This document shows, in pieces, positions 11,265 to 23,146 of a stretch of 64,000 nt of DNA. Position 1 is the stretch's first letter. Each line of letters begins with the position of its first letter. This DNA comes from Populus alba (taxonomy: Eukaryota > Streptophyta > Magnoliopsida > Malpighiales > Salicaceae). The notes under the pieces are model-generated. The model was not told where the DNA came from. It was given only the letters and a program-made list of their open reading frames with translations, and searched no databases. Where the stretch lies: NCBI RefSeq assembly GCF_005239225.2, contig NC_133302.1, positions 17,153,357 through 17,217,356 on the forward strand. Reading direction: 5' to 3'. A program made the translations under genes and the position numbers.

Positions 11265-12900
11265 CTTGTGAAAGCTTTAGATGGTCAGGCAGAAAAGTGA
11301 ATAAAGGGTGATAAAAAGCAAAGAATTCCATGAAAGAAACTTTAATCTCGAAAGTTTTTTCTAGCAATTCAATGTATTCAATGGAAGATATTGTAATTGA
11401 GCGTGAGACACACTTGTGGGTGTATCGCTTTGTAATTTCCAGTTCATCAATAATTTCTTCTCCCTTCCCATATTTTCCACTGAAAAGACAACGGAAAAGT
11501 ACTGTATGTGAGAGTGAGAGACTCGCCAAATTTCCGTAATGGAGGGCCTGAGAAAACTATGGATCAGTACCCGTACAAACCACGGAACAAGTCAAACAAA
11601 GTATGGTCAATAATTCTAAGAGCCGAGCCTGGTCAAGTCCTTTTCAATCCATTTGTCTGAAGTTCTGTCGGATCTTGTACAGACTTAGATTGTTGTTAAG
11701 AGTAATTTGACGAGGGAAAGCTGGAGTTGATACGAATATCGGGATTGTCTGCTGCAATGATAAAATTAAATTATTCTTAAAGTATTCTAAAATAATTAAT
11801 TTGTTATCATACATATTTTCTTCCCCTTTTCATTGTTATATCTGATTTTCTAATTTAGAGCACTCTAAAAGAATGACATAACTTGAACTATATTTATGTG
11901 TTATTGGTTTGGCTTAGATATATTATTATCATGTATGGACCCAATAAATTAATCACATTGTAACTTAGTCTGCTGTATGTTTGTTCTTTTTATTCATTGA
12001 GTTGTGAAAAACAAATCATTTTATCATTTCAATATTTATGTGTTATTGGTTTTTGTCTGCAATCTAAGCTGATATACCCAACACTCTTTCATGCGGACTA
12101 TGACATGTATATATAGAGGGATAGTAGATCTTGATGTAGGGCCAAACTTCGAAGAAGAAATTGAGAAGACTATATAGATCAGTACTTGAACAGAAAAATG
12201 AAGTTCCTATCAATCCATTTTTCTGAAGTTCCTATCAATCTACGGGAACAGATTATAATTTTATTTTTATAAAAAAACATTTAAACTATTCTATCATACC
12301 CTTCAAGTATCTTAAATAAAAACGATGTGGTAATATAGAGTGATAGTAGATCTTCAGGTCAGTGTTTTTTTTAGTTCTAATAAAATTATGTCTTGACAGC
12401 ACAGACATTGGAATGGGAGAATGCAAAACAGAGCTAGTTGTAATGAAGATTATTGCGATGTGTTTCTATACAAAACGGAAAAAGAAGAAATATTGACGAT
12501 CCAGTTCTTTGAACAAAAGTAGACAAAGAAAGATGGTGCAAAGATTGAATGGGGTGTCTAATATCTGCCATTGGAGACTAAGGAGAAGAGGACCTAGCTT
12601 TTCTTAGCTTTGTCCTGTTATTTTTGTTTAACCTACACAGCGAGTATACATAATGGCTAAATGAACTAATTTACAACGAATTCCTCGTTAAATTACTCTC
12701 TGTAACTGACAGAGGGCTAAAAAACGGCATTCTTCATATATACACCAATTAAAAAAATAAAAATCATAGACGACTATGTAACCTCTGGTTAGACAATCTA
12801 TGACGGACCGGGGAGACGCTCTCCCCTTTGGAGATGAAACAACAGCTGCCTGTTGGAAGTGATGATATAGCCAGAAGATTGCTTAACTGCAATTCCATTC
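11265..12900. repeat. SHPRH downstream flank, copy A
   Basis: Read along the plus strand this holds block P (11330-11610), block Q (about 11625-11745, containing GATCTTGTACAGACTTAGATT), an AT-rich part (11760-12050) and block S (12360-12900, containing GACGATCCAGTTCTTTGAAC and ACCGGGGAGACGCTCTCCCC). It abuts the stop codon of the SHPRH last exon, so part of block S is probably its old 3' UTR on the minus strand. Equivalent blocks are at 31800-32600, 33783-35550 and 54597-61667 (interrupted). Confidence 0.75.
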
Positions 12901-12932
12901 TGAGGTTTGGTGTTCAAAGAAAAGAATCATTA

Positions 12933-13184
12933 TCACACGGAAATTCCTGCTGTATTTTCCTTCAGTCTCCTCTCAGCTGCTAGAGCAGCAGCCACGGACG
13001 GGGGCAGATGTCTTAGGTTTTCAGTTGGCTTTCCATCACTTTCTGGCACTGTTGCGAATAGGGACTCAACATCCTTAAGGGTTAACAAAGGCTGATCCTG
13101 ATTCTTCGTGTTCCCACTTATGAATGAACTGGTGCTTCTACTTCTGTTCAGTTTATATATGCTCTCTTCCACGGTGTCTTTAAC
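12933..13184 (-). pseudogene. SHPRH-like last exon, cluster A
   Basis: SHPRH proteins combine a SNF2 ATPase with a RING domain and act as ubiquitin E3 ligases in DNA damage tolerance. This 252-bp exon follows an AG acceptor (13186-13185) and encodes the end of the helicase C-terminal region, beginning VKDTVEESIYKLNRSRS and ending RRLKENTAGISV before a stop. The reading frame is open throughout, and it is the most complete of the four copies of this exon in the window. The preceding helicase exon is not found next to it; an unrelated plus-strand stretch lies there instead, so the exon is stranded. Confidence 0.75.
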
Positions 13185-13389
13185 CTAATAACATCATAGA
13201 AGAAAATGGAGAAATTTTTTTAGAACACATAGAGACTATAAAGCAGAAATTCTAACAGATGACATGAATTTTCAAAGTTCCGGACAACAAGCAAACTAGA
13301 AAGCACGAGAGGGGTAATTGAAGCGGGTGGGCCGGTTATCACTTAAACCACGGAGACGAGTGCAGCACATACTTGATACTGCGCAGAAA

Positions 13390-14260
13390 GAAGCAGGGCC
13401 CTCTAACCCTATTTTCTCACACATTCATCATCTTCTGGAACGGTGAAGATCTTATCAGGTAGTTTTGGAATCATTTTTTATTTTTATGGGTATCCATTAA
13501 TTTTTAACAAATTTATTTTCTTCTCTTTTATGTCTTTATTGGAATTTGATAGCTTGTAGGGTTTATCACATCACCCCCATGATTTCTTCATTTTAATCAA
13601 ATCAATTTTCTCAACAGAGAGAAGAACAACGGCAGCAGGGCAAGAGAATGTTAAGCACCTTGAGGACTGCTCGGTTGCCAAGTTAGTTTCATCTTCATTT
13701 TTACTTTCGATTTGTAAATGTTTCTTTATCGCTGATTTGATGAAATTGAAGACTTGAAAAGATTTTGATTTTCTGGGCTGATCGCTTTGGTTTCAGTTAG
13801 TTGAAAGTTTCCCTGAAGTTAGTGAGTTATACTCTCATGTGACTGCTGCTAGTTAGAGGAGTTTGCGAATGTGCATTTCCTTTTGATTTAGGCACAGTTT
13901 GATCTTTACCACAGGTACAATGCTTGATATTATAATGGGGATTATTCAATGTGAAAGAGAACACGCAGAAGGCAAGGCAAAGCTACTAGAAGCCCAGAAT
14001 TCTGCTGGGGATGCATCATTTACAGTAACAGAATCTGAGTCTTGATCTCGAGCTCACACAGTCGTGTACCTCATGGTTCAACTTGCTTGCCATCAGAACC
14101 TAATGCTCACACAGATGGTGGATTGGCTTCTCCTTTTTGTTACTTTGTGGTGATTCTGTATTCTGCTTCTTACAGTCCTGTTTTTCACTTTAAAATAGTT
14201 GATGATGATGTAACTTCATATTTTGATCAGCCAAGAAGACTTCATTTTTTATAAAAAGAA
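13390..14260 (+). other. Possible transcribed plus-strand remnant, unidentified
   Basis: Exon-like pieces on the plus strand have plausible splice sites: an ATG at about 13650 (MLSTLRTARLP) followed by a donor-like GTTAGT, and a piece after CCACAG at about 13914 with an open stretch containing KLLEAQNSAGDASFTVTES, which ends in a stop near 14043. In another frame, 14042-14254 stays open. I do not recognise the family. It lies between two exons of the SHPRH remnant on the opposite strand and has no counterpart in the other SHPRH clusters. It could be a pseudogene fragment or noise. Confidence 0.25.
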
Positions 14261-14648
14261 GGTTTTTCAAGAAGGCTTTTCATTGCTCTAAAAAGGAATT
14301 CATTGGTTTCTTTGTTTATGAGAGTGGTTTGTGAAGTTGAAACCTTTCGAAGTCATTTGGGCACATCTTAGTCATTGTTGTCAAAGTTACAAGTTGATTA
14401 GTGATTTTATAAGTTAATATGTATGTAACAGTTTTGTAACAGAAAGAACGACTATAATTGCCATAACTGTTTTAACTGTCTTTTTAACCGATTTAACAGA
14501 ATTTCTTCCATTTCTTCATCCTTCTTGCTACAGTCTGCGTAGTCTTCTTCTAAGACTTCAATCACAAGTATCCAGTAAGTTTAATAATTCTTAAGTTACT
14601 GCCCCTCCCTGCATGTGCTGTGCCCCAAGGATTATAAAGGAAACTTAC

Positions 14649-14849
14649 CATCACTGTTTCTCAAGTCTTTCTTTTCTTCGATTCTTCATTAAAATCATTA
14701 GATGACAGTAAATTTTTCTTTTGGCGGTCTAAATTCCAGAAGTAACGATTTCTCTCTGAGTTCCTTTTTTGCAGATTCACTGCCTCTTCAGCAGATGTAA
14801 TAATGCCTCCATGTAATTTGTTAAGACCAAATAACCTTGCCTCATATTC
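14649..14849 (-). pseudogene. SHPRH-like internal exon, cluster A
   Basis: A 201-bp exon is bounded by TTTGTCAG acceptor and GTAAGT donor. It reads EYEARLFGLNKLHGG, then SAEEAVNLQKRNSERNRYFW, a part of the plant SHPRH region between the SNF2 N-terminal half and the RING domain. A TGA stop interrupts the frame close to the 3' end, after KKRKT. Splice sites are preserved, which suggests the damage is fairly recent. Confidence 0.75.
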
Positions 14850-14953
14850 CTGACAAACAAATATAAAAATGTGCTCACAGTGAATCCCCTCTCCCCCTTC
14901 TTCAACGTACTAAATAGTCAAACATCTAAGTAAACAGGCAGTTGACTAACATA

Positions 14954-15866
14954 CCTGAAATGAAGCATTGAAGAAAGTTCAAATATTTAAAACTTCAATA
15001 GACTATTAAAAAAAAGAATTCAATCTAGCAATACCATAGCAGACGTCGATGCAAAATACCGTTTGTAAGACATGTTTAACAACTAAACTTCAACCACAAC
15101 TGCAAGCTACAGATAAAAATTTTGTAGAAAGATATAATCTAAGCTCTAAAACATTTATGCAAATTAGTTGAAATAGAAAGATATATTTATTCATTGAGCA
15201 TATTTTAGACAATCACTAACCGTGATGCAATTCTTGATGATCTCGAATTGTTTAGAGCTCCTGAGACAGCCTCTTCAATCTTTCTTATCAGCTCACCTGT
15301 GGAATCCTTGTTCTGTTCTGCATGATTGAGAGCATCCAACCACCAAACTGTATGTAGATTTTTCTCTCACCAAATGCATTACAAACCTTCCAAAGAATTA
15401 TAATCTTGCTTAAGACCGGAAGACTGAAAACAAATAAGAAATGCAGAAAAAATAGAAAATTTCTAGTTATGCCACCCCTTAGAATATGATAATCAATTCC
15501 TATGAAATAAATGTGCCATCTTTGTTTTGGATTTTTTAAATTAAAACAGTAATCAAGTAACAATGTTATGCTCACCTAGCACACTGAAAATAGTCATACT
15601 CATATACCAAGTCCAGAGAGCACAGCTCTTACCTACCAAGAGCACCCCCACCCCCCTGAAATGAAGCATTGAAGAAAGTTCAAGTCTTTATAACTTCAAT
15701 AGACTATTAAAAAACGAAATCAATCTAGCAATACCATAGCAGACGTCGATGCAAAATACTGTTTGTAAGACATGTTTAACAACCAAACTTCAACCACAAC
15801 TGCAAGCTACAGATAAAAATTTTGTAGAAAGATATAATCTAAGCTCTAAAACATTTATGCAAATTA
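14954..15866. repeat. Intronic direct repeat, 213 bp, spaced 700 bp
   Basis: The segment from CCTGAAATGAAGCATTG to ACATTTATGCAAATTA occurs at 14954-15166 and at 15655-15866 with only a few differences. The copies flank the exon at 15221-15347 and lie in introns of the SHPRH remnant. Confidence 0.85.
15221..15347 (-). pseudogene. SHPRH-like internal exon, cluster A
   Basis: A 127-bp exon has an AG acceptor (CTACATACAG) and donor GTTAGT. It encodes WWLDALNHAEQNKDSTGEL followed by an IRKIEEAVSGALNN stretch, as in plant SHPRH between the helicase halves. The frame is open. It lies correctly between the exons at 15956-16141 and 14649-14849. Confidence 0.75.
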
Positions 15867-15955
15867 ATCCCTTTCTAAAACACAAGCAGAAAATATTGAG
15901 AAAAAATAAAGGTCACTTTATCAATAAAAACAACAACTACAGAGTTTGTAAGAAC

Positions 15956-16141
15956 CTCTTCTGGAATCTCAGGATGTGCCTACCAGAGTCATGCGAGAGG
16001 TCCTCTTTAAGCACATCATATGTTGTCAATACAATGTCAGCATTGACAAGTTGACCAATATCTACTACAAATGTATTTGGAAGAGATGTATCTCGTACGC
16101 CTTCATACACATAAGTTCTTAAGGAACCTGGACGTGTATGC
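15956..16141 (-). pseudogene. SHPRH-like SNF2 N-terminal exon, cluster A
   Basis: This exon starts after a TTTTTTAG acceptor and reads HTRPGSLRTYVYEGVRD and then NADIVLTTYDVLKEDLSHD, the part of the SNF2 ATPase N-terminal lobe before the DEAH-like box. A short internal loss is suggested after HDSGRH. It ends at a weak donor, GTTCTT. Exons with the Walker A and Walker B motifs are not visible nearby, so no ATPase could be made. Confidence 0.75.
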
Positions 16142-16159
16142 CTAAAAAAGGATAACAAT

Positions 16160-17030
16160 TACCTAGTCAGTCCTACAATCTTGCTGCATCAGAAACAAAA
16201 ATGTACAAGGCCACAATTCAATAAATTTCTAAATGAAAATGAAATTTTCCGCATGAAATATTCACTCCATATGCAGTAGGTAACAGATTCTTGAGTCTTC
16301 ACCTAACAGAAGTGAACAGTTTATAAAATACAGAACACGCAGCCCATAGCTATCAATTTAGATTCCAATCTTGAATCAGATGTTAATACACAAGTTTGTG
16401 AATCCAGACATAAATAATTAAAGTGTGTATACTAATCTGACATAAATATGCACTTATGTACTTGAAAGCAAAAACACACACAGAGGTTAGACTACCATAG
16501 GGACAGAGTTAAATCTTTTGTTTAAATTTTAAAAAATCTCGTAACTACAGCTCATGACCAGCACTGGATTTACATGTCTCAGTAAATCTGTAGCTAATAG
16601 TTATTCAAGTTCTATTTTCTCATATAGCTAATAGCAAGGAAAAATCATGTCACAAGCTCAAGAGTGCCAAAAAGTCAGTACACCCCTTCATGTTGAAAAA
16701 TGATCGCTTGCATTGTCATTGTGATTAGTAAAGCTGAGATTTCTATTCCATGGCATGTCACATATCAGCAACTCCCGTATGACATTCTCATAAGGATCTT
16801 AAGAAATACATTGGAGGAGTTGGAAAAACATTATTAAGAAATGCCTAATAATAAAATCACACAAAAACAGCTCTTCGAAGTGGCCTATCAAATCTTCTCT
16901 AAAAGAATTGGCATTGCGTGTGTCCTTGAGTTGTTGCTATTACTGTGGTTTACAGTGGGTTACTATTAAATTTTAAAAAACTATTAAGAATATAGAAAAT
17001 ATTTTAAGTCCTTTGAATTTGATAGTTATT
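16160..17030. other. No gene recognised
   Basis: This lies upstream (minus-strand sense) of the SHPRH cluster A exons. Further 5' SHPRH exons would be expected, but I cannot recognise any. The phrase GACATTCTCATAAGGATCTT at about 16782 recurs at about 42208 next to RLK 2. Confidence 0.4.
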
Positions 17031-18470
17031 CTAGATTTAAGTAATTTGGGTCTAATGGCAATGCAAGACTATTTTTTTTTATAATTTATTTTTTATTCTA
17101 AACAAAAATGCTAATTTTTTTTATTTTCATAAAAAAATATTTAAATTATCCTTTCAGTATTCTAAATAGAAATCCTAATTAATTATTTTTATACATTTAA
17201 ACTACCATTGAAGTTTTTTTTTTCAATGCCATCCTCCAATATTTTGAATAGTTTTTTAAAAAAATTAAAAAATTAATTTTTTCTTTAATTTCATCCCCCT
17301 TTAATTTTTTTAATCTTTTGAATTTAGTCCATATTTTTTTATTACTATTTGTTTTATTCAAGACAAATTTTTTAATTCATATTTTTATATATATAATTTT
17401 ATCCTCAAGTGTTTTTTTCCCTGCCAAATTTGGTCCATGTTCTTTTTATTACTTTTTTTTTTTATGCTTTGGTGGACTTTATAAATTAATATTTTTCCTG
17501 ATTTTATCATTTTACATTATATTGATTGAGAATTAAACTTTTAGCTGAGTCCAGGTCTATGATTTTATGGGCTTTGAATTTTAGAGATTAATCCAAGTTT
17601 GAGAGATTATCCGGGTTTGCTTGGTTTTTCTTTATTTAAACTAATGTTTTTTAAGTTTCATCCTTCAATATTATTTAATTGGAGATTGAACTCTTTTATT
17701 TTTATTTATTTGTTTTTTGTAGGATTTTTAATTGATTTTGAAAATAATTTGTGTTTTTTCGGGTCTTTTTATTTGTTGTTCTTTTACTAATCAACATTAA
17801 ATTGTTTGAAAATTGAGTTTTTTTTTTTTTTAATTCAGCAGGCATCTAAGATTTAAAGGGGTTGTGAGTTTAAAATCTTAGCTCAGATTTAAAAATTTTG
17901 CTAGTGTTTACTTATTTTTTTTAAGCTCAAAGGGTTGTGAGTTTTGTTTTTTTATTTCATGGGTGGATATTTATATCATTAATGTTATAATTTTTTTTAC
18001 TTTGTCGTTTTTTTTTTACCTTTTTTACTGGTTATATTATTCTTTTTTTAAGTTGATCTATGCATTAGTTGTTTTTTTTTTAATTGGGTCTATACCTCGA
18101 ATTTCATTTAAAAAAAACACGCATGCATTGTTTGAATATTTTTTTTTAACAATAAAAAAAAGTTCTGGCATGGTGCAGCTTGAGCCCATAAATCTAAGTA
18201 TAGAACGAAACTAAATTTAAGGGATATCGTACAAGTCACAAGCAACTCCAGGACTTACAAATTTATTTATAAATGTGGATATAGTTGTTTTTAAAAATAT
18301 TTTTTATATTAAAATGTATTAAAATAATATATTTTTTTATTTTTTAAAAATTATTTTAAGATTAACGTATTAAAATGATTAAAAATATATAAAAAATTAA
18401 TTTTGAATAAATAAATAAATAAATTGAATTTTCGTTTCCAAACGGTTCCCAATAGGATTAAAATGATATG
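17031..18470. repeat. T-rich dispersed repeats and MITE-like stretch
   Basis: The stretch at 17040-17220 belongs to an AT-rich family with ATTTAAACTACCNTTGAAG phrases, also at 9.5-9.9, 10.5-10.8, 20.0-20.2 and 26.9-27.4 kb. At 17230-18230 similar T-rich blocks repeat about three times around TTTCATCCT...GGAGATTGAACTC. At 18270-18455 there is a MITE-like segment (TTTAAAAATATTTTTTATATT... ending near TTCCAAACGGTTCCC). Open frames here are Phe/Ile/Leu-rich artefacts. Confidence 0.5.
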
Positions 18471-18819
18471 GACCATAATGAAACAAAATGTGAATATGGA
18501 GTAGTAGAGCCATGTTTTTCTTTTTGTTCATTCTGGTTGCGTTTGATTAGTTAGTGTCTGGTTATTTTCTATCTGTACTTCTCTTCTGAAAGGAAAGAGA
18601 TCCATTCCAACACCTTTAGATACAATTTACTTTGAACATAGAAAAGTATAGTGAATGGGATTGTCCTCATTCATTGGCTTGGCATTCATGGGCAACTCCA
18701 TATTGTTAGACTAATGGGGCTTGTTGGGTCAATGTCAATTTGCATAATGATTATAAACTCATAATCTTCTTGTTTTCCTTCTTGAATAATCCACATCACT
18801 TCATTTTCTATTGTGACCA

Positions 18820-20430
18820 GAGGTTTCGTCAAAAAATTTTTGGTTGAAAAGATCTGTGTCAAGAATTATGATTTATGCATTGACAATTACTTAATATTTT
18901 ATTCATTCGCAACAAAATATTTTCTCTGGCAGTGAAAAAAATATTCTTTTTTTAAGATACCATTTCACCTATGAAGTTACAGATATCTAACATATTTACA
19001 CATAATAAATTTTTTCAAAGTGGTGGTGAAAGCTTGTAAAAAGTTTTCCATGTTCCAATTCAACCTGATCCATTTTTTCTTAGCTGAACTTGAGCCTGTG
19101 ATACAAGTTACATACTCTACAAAAAAAGGGAACACACAAAAGCTTTAGTGTATTCTTTTCAGACATTAGAATGACATCCTTTCTTAATCTATCTTAATCT
19201 ATGCTTTTAATAATTTTGCTGTAATTTGTCATTACATGTGATTAGCTATACCTAATATACCATAGAAAGAAAAAGGATTGAGAGAAAAATGTAAAATTTA
19301 CTAGCAATTGGATAAACACCGCCCCCCCCCAATCTAGAGATGTTTCGTGTATGTCGAGTTTGCATTACATGTCGTTTGTTTGTTTATCACAATTTTTTGT
19401 TTCATTATTAGTAGCTTCTTGTGGAAAGTTTGGCAAACTTCCTTTTCAAAAGCTTTAATAAATGAATTTCCTCCCCCAAAATAAGATTTTTAAAGTTTTT
19501 GGACTATTGGCCAATACCCTTTGGAGTTTTACAAACATGTTGTAAAATCCAGAAATGCAAGAAAATAATTTGTGTTTAAGAAATCTATGCGAAAACACAC
19601 TTTCAAAGCTTCCAATATTTTTTTATATAAAAAAGAACATTCAAAACATGTTAGAGTATTTGCCGTATGCAACACGCAAGAATTTTTTTTTTTTTTTTAA
19701 CATTTGTTTTTTATGAAACCGGGTATTTTAATACTGAATTTGTATTTCCACAGTATAAAAACACAAACCAATATTAAGTCATTTTAAAAACAAATGTGCG
19801 AAAAAATCATAAATATTTTTAAGGAATTTTTTAGAATTTTTTGAAAGCAAAAACATTTTTTATCTTTGAAAATCTTGGATGTCTTGACGAAAACCGGGTA
19901 TTTTAAATACTGAATTTGTATCTCCAGTGTATAAAAATACAAACGCCTATAAAAAATATATATATATAAAAAGAAAACAACAATATTTTTGAGACTTTTT
20001 CAGAATTTTTTATAAATTTTTTTATGTTTTATACAAAAATTAAACTATCCTTGAAGTGTTCTAGAAATTCTAATTATTTTTTTACAAATTGTTTTTATTT
20101 TACATAAAAAATATTTAAACTATCATTTAAATATCCTAAACAAAAATTCTAATTATTTGTTTTTTGGATTCCAGTGATAACTAGCTTCTTCCTCCTCCTC
20201 CTCTAGTACCGCCTTTATTTTGGATTTAATATATTTGAATGTATTTTTTATATTAATTTTATTTATTTATTTTGTATTTAATTTGATTTATATTAGTTGA
20301 TTTATTTTTCTATTTTTATTCAATTAAAAAAAATACATTGAATGGTATTATTTGGAGCTTCAATCCTGCTCATCATGGTTGAATGGTAGCCTTTATCGAT
20401 AGTCCATGTCTCCTTGTACTGGGAATGAGG
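18820..20430. repeat. RLK unit 1 downstream flank (part of segmental duplication)
   Basis: The segment 18820-19280 matches 41410-41930 closely, and 20200-20430 matches 42361-42600 and 49410-49600. These lie on the 3' side of both receptor kinase genes in the same order, so they belong to one duplicated unit. The matching segment contains a short open stretch with FNLIHFFLAELEPV in unit 2, which I do not recognise. A 25-base string at 19433-19457 is identical to part of the kinase exon at 24041-24065. Confidence 0.7.
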
Positions 20431-20434
20431 GCAA

Positions 20435-22600
20435 ATATATATCACAATTAGCTCTGAATATTAATGGGTACGGAGCAGTCAGCTGTCTATGTTTTCTATT
20501 TGTTTTTTTAATTAAATAATAATAATAATAATAAAGAGAAGGCTACTAAAACGTTGATGTCTTCTTCTTTCTTCTTTTGATAAGAATATAGTTAGTACCG
20601 AGAAAATGAAGGAAAACAGAAGCCAAAGATTTAAAGAAAATGAAATCGATGAGGAAAAACAGGAGAGGGAGAGAGGGAGAAGGGGTGCTTCTGGGCGGTA
20701 ATCGTGAAAAGAAGGAAAGAAATAAGCAATTAATTGAAAAGATTTTGTACTCGCTGAAGGACGAAAGTGCCCTTCAAGTTAAGACAAGGAAAAGAAGGTA
20801 GCTGGGAGAGAGCCAGGTGGCGATCATGAGAGGAGAAGGGTGACACGTGGTTGTGACTGGCACAAATCTCTTTCTTTTTACTGATTATTTAATTAATTCG
20901 TTGTCTTCTTGAGGTCCGTGTTGAACGAACCTAAAAAACAAGATGCCTTTCTAATTCTAGAGCAGAGGACACGTTTCGAGATGTAACAGACGCTAGAAAA
21001 AGTGTCCATGTGTTTGTCAGTTTAGGTGTGTGGGAGTTCGACACGTGGATAGGAAGCAAGTTGCAGGAGGAGTACTTATTACTCGTGAAAGATGCGGCTA
21101 TCTTTTATCTTGCTACTCTTGATGTGGGGTGAATACTTTTTTAAAAAAAATATTTTTATTTTAAAAATATATTGTTATATTTTTTTTATGATTTTTAATA
21201 TTATAATTTTAAAAAAATAAAAAATATTAATTTAATACTTTTTAGTAATATTCTACTAAAATAACTTGGAGTTACTTTATTTCTGTATTTTCAAAGTATT
21301 TTAAAAAAATATTTATATATTTTTTATTTATATATTTTTATTAATTTTTGTATATGTTTTTAGATTGTTTTGATATAGTAATATTAAAATATATCTTTAA
21401 ATAATAATAATAATAATATTTTAATATATTTCTAAATAAAAAATATTTTAAAAATTAACTACAAATATCAAAAGAGTTTAAATATCAAGAGAGTTCCAAC
21501 TCAACACTCATCCCAGTTATGCAAAGGATAAAAAGAAAAGCATTAGACTAGGTTTTGTTAAGTTCCACAAGGAATAAGAGGGATATTGTCGTTCAATAAA
21601 TAAAAATAACGAGGGATCATTTGATTTGCCTTTCTATCTTTCTGATAGTCTTTTAGGTTGTGCAATGCATTGTAATTAAACAGGGGTGTTCATTTATTCC
21701 AAAGTTAGACAGAGGTTAAATCAAAATCAATTTAAATAAGTTAAGATAATTACTTTAATTGATGCATGGTAAATATAATATATCCATCAATGTTAATTTT
21801 ACATGTATAATATTGATATTGTTTGAATCCAATATATATGTATACACACCCTTGATATTTATATGACACGTATAATTTCTATATTCAATATATTATTCTT
21901 TTATTTTATGTTAAATTATAAATAATACTTGATTTATAAAATATATATAAAAATATTGAGCAGGAAATATTGAATAAGATATGAGTATAGTAGAAACTTT
22001 GATATATAAATACCTACCACTAATTCATTTGTTTATGTGCAGCGTGAAGAAGAACTAGAGAGGATCTTGACAAGTGTTGACGTGGCAATTATATCAGCTT
22101 AGACAAGATTGAATCTAGTGATTTTCAGGTTCAATTGCTTCGGATCTCGATGTATTAAAAGTTTAAAACTAGAGATATTACACGCTTGACCTTATCTAAA
22201 CACAAACAGATTGGTTGCATTGTTTGCTGTTTTTTTTTTTATTATTATTTGAAAAGACGAGATCAGTTTCATTTGAGTTTGTAACTATTCCTCTCAAAAA
22301 GTGCACTTTAACTGCACACAGCTCAGATGCATTATGAATCTACATTTATATTTTTCCTGAAAAAAAAAGATATTTATTTTTAAATTCCTCTCAACAATTA
22401 TCACAACGGGTGTGTGAGTTAATTTAGTTATATTTTAATTAATTTTATAAATTAATAATCATACAAAATGCAAACGGTTAGTAATTTGTTGAAATTTATA
22501 GAACCCAAACTTGTAACTTAAAAAAAAAAAAGAGTAAAATCTGATGAGGGAAGTTACACCTCTCGTGTTTTATGTTTTTCATTGGTTGAATCTACATTCC
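20435..22600. other. Insertion specific to RLK unit 1
   Basis: In RLK unit 2 the sequences matching 20430 and about 22755 are adjacent, so roughly 2.2 kb is extra here. It contains a GC-richer island (20560-21120) with two CACGTGG boxes (20844-20850 and 21042-21048) and an ACACGT at about 20969, then AT-rich MITE-like sequence (21130-21450). An exon-like scrap at about 22040-22100 (REEELERILTSVDVAIISA, then stop) follows a TGTGCAG. I recognise no complete gene. Confidence 0.5.
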
Positions 22601-22920
22601 GTCCAAAAAAGGTCACAGACAGGCAAATTGGAGCACATGGATATATATACTGTTATCGTGTTCTTTGAGTTTGAATTTTCTAATGGAAATTCATTTCATT
22701 AGAAAATGCAACATTGGATGGTAGAGTGGGTCTTGCTGCTATCGTGTTCTTTGGGAATGGGGGCAATTTTTTTTGTTCGATTCCACAATGAAAGTTTCAC
22801 CAACCAATAGATACTGTTATCGTGTTATTTGGGTTTAAATTTTCTAATGAAATGATGGAAATTCATTGGATGGTAGAGTGGGTCTTGCTGCTACCTTCTT
22901 ACAGTCTTTCTACCAATAGA
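22601..22920. repeat. Dispersed flank repeat with inverted repeat
   Basis: This segment recurs at about 31340-31700, 42600-42750 and 49600-49750. It has internal repetition of GGTAGAGTGGGTCTTGCTGCT. An inverted repeat with 11-bp perfect arms (ATTTTCTAATG, 22675-22685, and its complement at 22697-22707) could form a stem. Confidence 0.7.
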
Positions 22921-23146
22921 TATATTTTTTTTCATTGTTCTTTTAATTGTTTCAGCGAGAACTTAAAATTTCATTCCGTAGTGTATTGATCTTCAATTTA
23001 GAATCAAAATATTCTCAAACCCTTCATGCAAAGAAAAATAAATTTAATACATAAAACATAATTTGAAAGAAAAAAAGTTTGATGATGAAATTCATATTAC
23101 AAAAATTTATTGTTCCAATTGGTAATCGAATAGAAGTAGCTATACT

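Noticed and set aside
12769..12830. Possible tRNA or small RNA in the conserved block S around the GGGGAGACGCTCTCCCC stem
   Set aside because: The short stem is conserved in all four copies, but there is no tRNA cloverleaf, no A/B box pair and no terminator; the conservation is explained by recent duplication.
17318..18214. Phe/Ile/Leu-rich open frames that look like membrane proteins
   Set aside because: They are products of T-rich repeats; no start context, family motif or codon structure supports them.
22040..22100. Exon-like stretch ending ISA and a stop, after a TGTGCAG
   Set aside because: Too short to assign, with no upstream exon found; kept only as a remark in the insertion entry.
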